Source of the DNA: MWEH01 sp035409945
GTDB lineage: Bacteria > Bacillota > Clostridia > Christensenellales > DTU072
Length of the DNA stretch: 45,495 nucleotides
Direction: 5' to 3'
NCBI GenBank assembly: GCA_035409945.1
Contig: DAONQC010000012.1
Span: 1 to 45,495 of the forward strand
Below are positions 43,893-45,495 of this stretch, in pieces. Within the stretch, counting starts at the first letter, position 1, and every line of letters begins with the position of its first letter. The position numbers were made by a program, and so were the translations under genes. Under the pieces are notes generated by a model. The model did not search any database, was not told the DNA's origin, and saw only the letters and a program-made list of their open reading frames with translations.

Positions 43893-45495
43893 TTAAGATA
43901 GTTTTGAGATAAAATCTTGAAGTGTATCTTTAGCATTGCCAAGATAAAGGTATACGCCATTTTTCCTAGTGTAGATAGGATTATCCACTCCAGCATATCC
44001 AGGATTTTTATCGTAGTTAAAGATGAATATGTTTTTGCAGTCATTGACGTGTAGTACTGGCATGCCGTAAATAGGGGTGTCAACTTCGGTGTTAGCTGCA
44101 GGATTCAAGACGTCGTTTGCTCCAACAACTATGGTAGCGTCTGCATCTTTGAACTCATCGTTAATGTCGTCCATTTCATATAAATCTTCATAATCTACAT
44201 CTGCTTCGCAAAGTAGCACATTCATATGTCCTGGCATTCTTCCTGCAACAGGGTGGATTGCAAACTTTACATTTGCGCCATATCCTCTTAGTTTATCAGC
44301 CAGTTCTTTAACAAGGTGTTGAGCTTGAGCTATAGCCATTCCATAGCCTGGTACAATTATTACATTTTTTGCTGACTTTAATATAGCTTGCTCGCTAGGT
44401 TTAGCCTCTTGAGTGGAGAAAGATACAGGGTCTTCTGCAGTTTCAGTTCCATCCATAAATGCTTTTAATGTTTCTGCTGCGTTTCCTAAATGCATGTATA
44501 CTCCTTCGGTTCTATCGTAAATAGGATTGTTTACACCAGCATATCCAGGATTTTTATCATAGTTAAAGATAAATATATTTTTACAATCATTAACATTAAG
44601 TACAGGCATACCATAAATAGGGGTATCAACTTCAGTATTTGCAGCAGGGTTTAAAACGTCGTTTGCACCTATAACGATAGTGGCGTCTGCATCTTTAAAT
44701 TCATCATTAATATCGTCCATTTCATATAGATCTTCATAATCTACGTCTGCTTCGCATAGTAGTACATTCATGTGACCCGGCATTCTTCCAGCAACGGGGT
44801 GAATGGCATACTTAACAACTGCACCATATCCTCTTATCATATCAGCTAAATTTTTAACCAAATATTGAGCTTGAGCAATAGCCATACCATATCCTGGAAC
44901 GATTATTACTTTTTTAGCATTCTTTAGTATGTCCATTTGATTAACTTTTTTATCTTCTTTTACTTCAACAGGTTTATCTTCCTCTTTTTCTACTTTACTA
45001 GCTGAGGTAGCTTTAATTCCATGTGCAGAAGTTTTGCCAGTTAATATATCAATAAGTTTTCTATTCATTGATTTACACATAGCTTGTGTTAGTAGTAATC
45101 CAGATGCACCAACAATACCACCTATAGCTACGAGTAGTAGGTCGTTCATAGCTAGTCCTGCAATTGCTCCAGCTACACCAGAAAGACTGTTTAGTAGCGA
45201 GATGGTGATAGGCATATCTGCACCACCAACTCGTATACTGAATATGACTCCAAAGGCAAGGGAGGAAATTAGTATTACTAACATAAGGATTGCCATAGAC
45301 CAACTGTTATTAGGAATAACGCCAGTAGCACCGAGTATTGTAGCAAGCAAACTGGCTATAAGGGATAGAATTAGGGTCCCTAATGTTAAGGACATGTGTC
45401 CCTTAAGGACAATTGGTTTTTGTGGGATGAGGCGATGAAGTTTTCCAGCAGCAATTAAACTACCTGATAAAGTGGCAGCTCCAACGACTATAGCA
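43893..45495 (-). CDS. pntB: NAD(P) transhydrogenase beta subunit PntB with duplicated domain III (5' part outside window)
   Basis: The frame is open to the window edge, so the N-terminus is missing; ATG 45395 is internal because GAATLSGSLIAAGKLHRLIP upstream is conserved PntB membrane sequence. The visible part has membrane helices of domain II (VGGADMPITISLLNSLSGVA), a Glu/Lys-rich linker, then two complete NADP(H)-binding domains III: about 44936-44451 and 44391-43896. Each has VIIVPGYGMAIAQAQ, HPVAGRMPGHMNVLLCEADV, GANDVLNPAANTEVDTP and NYDKNPGYAGV. By hand count the copies are about 87% identical in protein, with many synonymous differences. PntB normally has one domain III; it couples hydride transfer between NADH and NADP+ to proton movement. 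Confidence 0.93.
   Translation of the reverse strand, partial: AIVVGAATLSGSLIAAGKLHRLIPQKPIVLKGHMSLTLGTLILSLIASLLATILGATGVIPNNSWSMAILMLVILISSLAFGVIFSIRVGGADMPITISLLNSLSGVAGAIAGLAMNDLLLVAIGGIVGASGLLLTQAMCKSMNRKLIDILTGKTSAHGIKATSASKVEKEEDKPVEVKEDKKVNQMDILKNAKKVIIVPGYGMAIAQAQYLVKNLADMIRGYGAVVKYAIHPVAGRMPGHMNVLLCEADVDYEDLYEMDDINDEFKDADATIVIGANDVLNPAANTEVDTPIYGMPVLNVNDCKNIFIFNYDKNPGYAGVNNPIYDRTEGVYMHLGNAAETLKAFMDGTETAEDPVSFSTQEAKPSEQAILKSAKNVIIVPGYGMAIAQAQHLVKELADKLRGYGANVKFAIHPVAGRMPGHMNVLLCEADVDYEDLYEMDDINDEFKDADATIVVGANDVLNPAANTEVDTPIYGMPVLHVNDCKNIFIFNYDKNPGYAGVDNPIYTRKNGVYLYLGNAKDTLQDFISKLS

Noticed and set aside
1..45495. insertion sequence, prophage or integrated element
   Set aside because: No transposase, integrase, terminal inverted repeats or phage genes are seen; gene content is housekeeping and metabolic throughout.

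Overview
The window is an AT-rich, gene-dense chromosomal segment of an anaerobic, fermentative Firmicute, most likely in the class Clostridia. The basis is gene content: a glycyl-radical enzyme with its radical-SAM activase, bifunctional AdhE, a Rex-type redox repressor, a Re-citrate-synthase-like enzyme, and a trimeric NAD-linked [FeFe]-hydrogenase locus with its sensory genes. Strong AGGAGG-type ribosome sites and UUG/ATG start use also fit. No species can be named from the sequence alone.

Layout. (1) 0.2-6.3 kb: glycyl-radical enzyme (arylacetate-decarboxylase-like), activase, a glycoside-hydrolase-like lipoprotein and a flavin-binding split-barrel protein. (2) 6.4-12.1 kb: a medium-chain dehydrogenase without obvious zinc ligands, rex, adhE and a small-molecule kinase. 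(3) 12.4-16 kb: rpmE, a DUF1385-PrmC fusion and prfA (translation termination). (4) 16.3-21.1 kb: Re-citrate-synthase-like protein, a P-loop protein, thrC and trpS. (5) 21.2-24.7 kb: a conserved but uncharacterised trio (DUF5685, J-like/TPR/Cys-rich protein, membrane protein), then ung. (6) 24.8-35.1 kb: nadE and a long hydrogenase locus. One arm is sensory (DRTGG, GHKL ATPase, HydS-like, DRTGG, PHP). The other is catalytic (HydC, GHKL ATPase, 2Fe-2S protein, HydB, HydA), ending in a WG-repeat protein with a helix-hairpin-helix front end. (7) 35.2-38 kb: rpsT, tRNA-Pro(GGG) and a divergent EF-G paralogue. (8) 38-45.5 kb, all minus strand: malic enzyme and Ldh2-family dehydrogenase, a metallophosphoesterase, glutamate dehydrogenase, and PntB with two tandem NADP(H)-binding domains, cut by the window edge.

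Much of the segment deals with NAD(P)H balance: AdhE and Rex, NAD synthesis, an NADH-linked hydrogenase, malic enzyme, glutamate dehydrogenase and transhydrogenase.

The most unusual signal lies between genes. Downstream of at least five unrelated genes (lipoprotein, kinase, DUF1385-PrmC, DUF5685, metallophosphoesterase), and probably pntB, the sequence after the stop codon contains one to three degenerate copies of that gene's own 3' end. These copies largely keep the reading frame and stop codon. In the DUF5685 copy most differences are synonymous, so these look like remnants of deleted tandem paralogues, or of a recurrent gene-tail duplication process, rather than ordinary intergenic DNA. 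A second notable item is the duplicated domain III in PntB.
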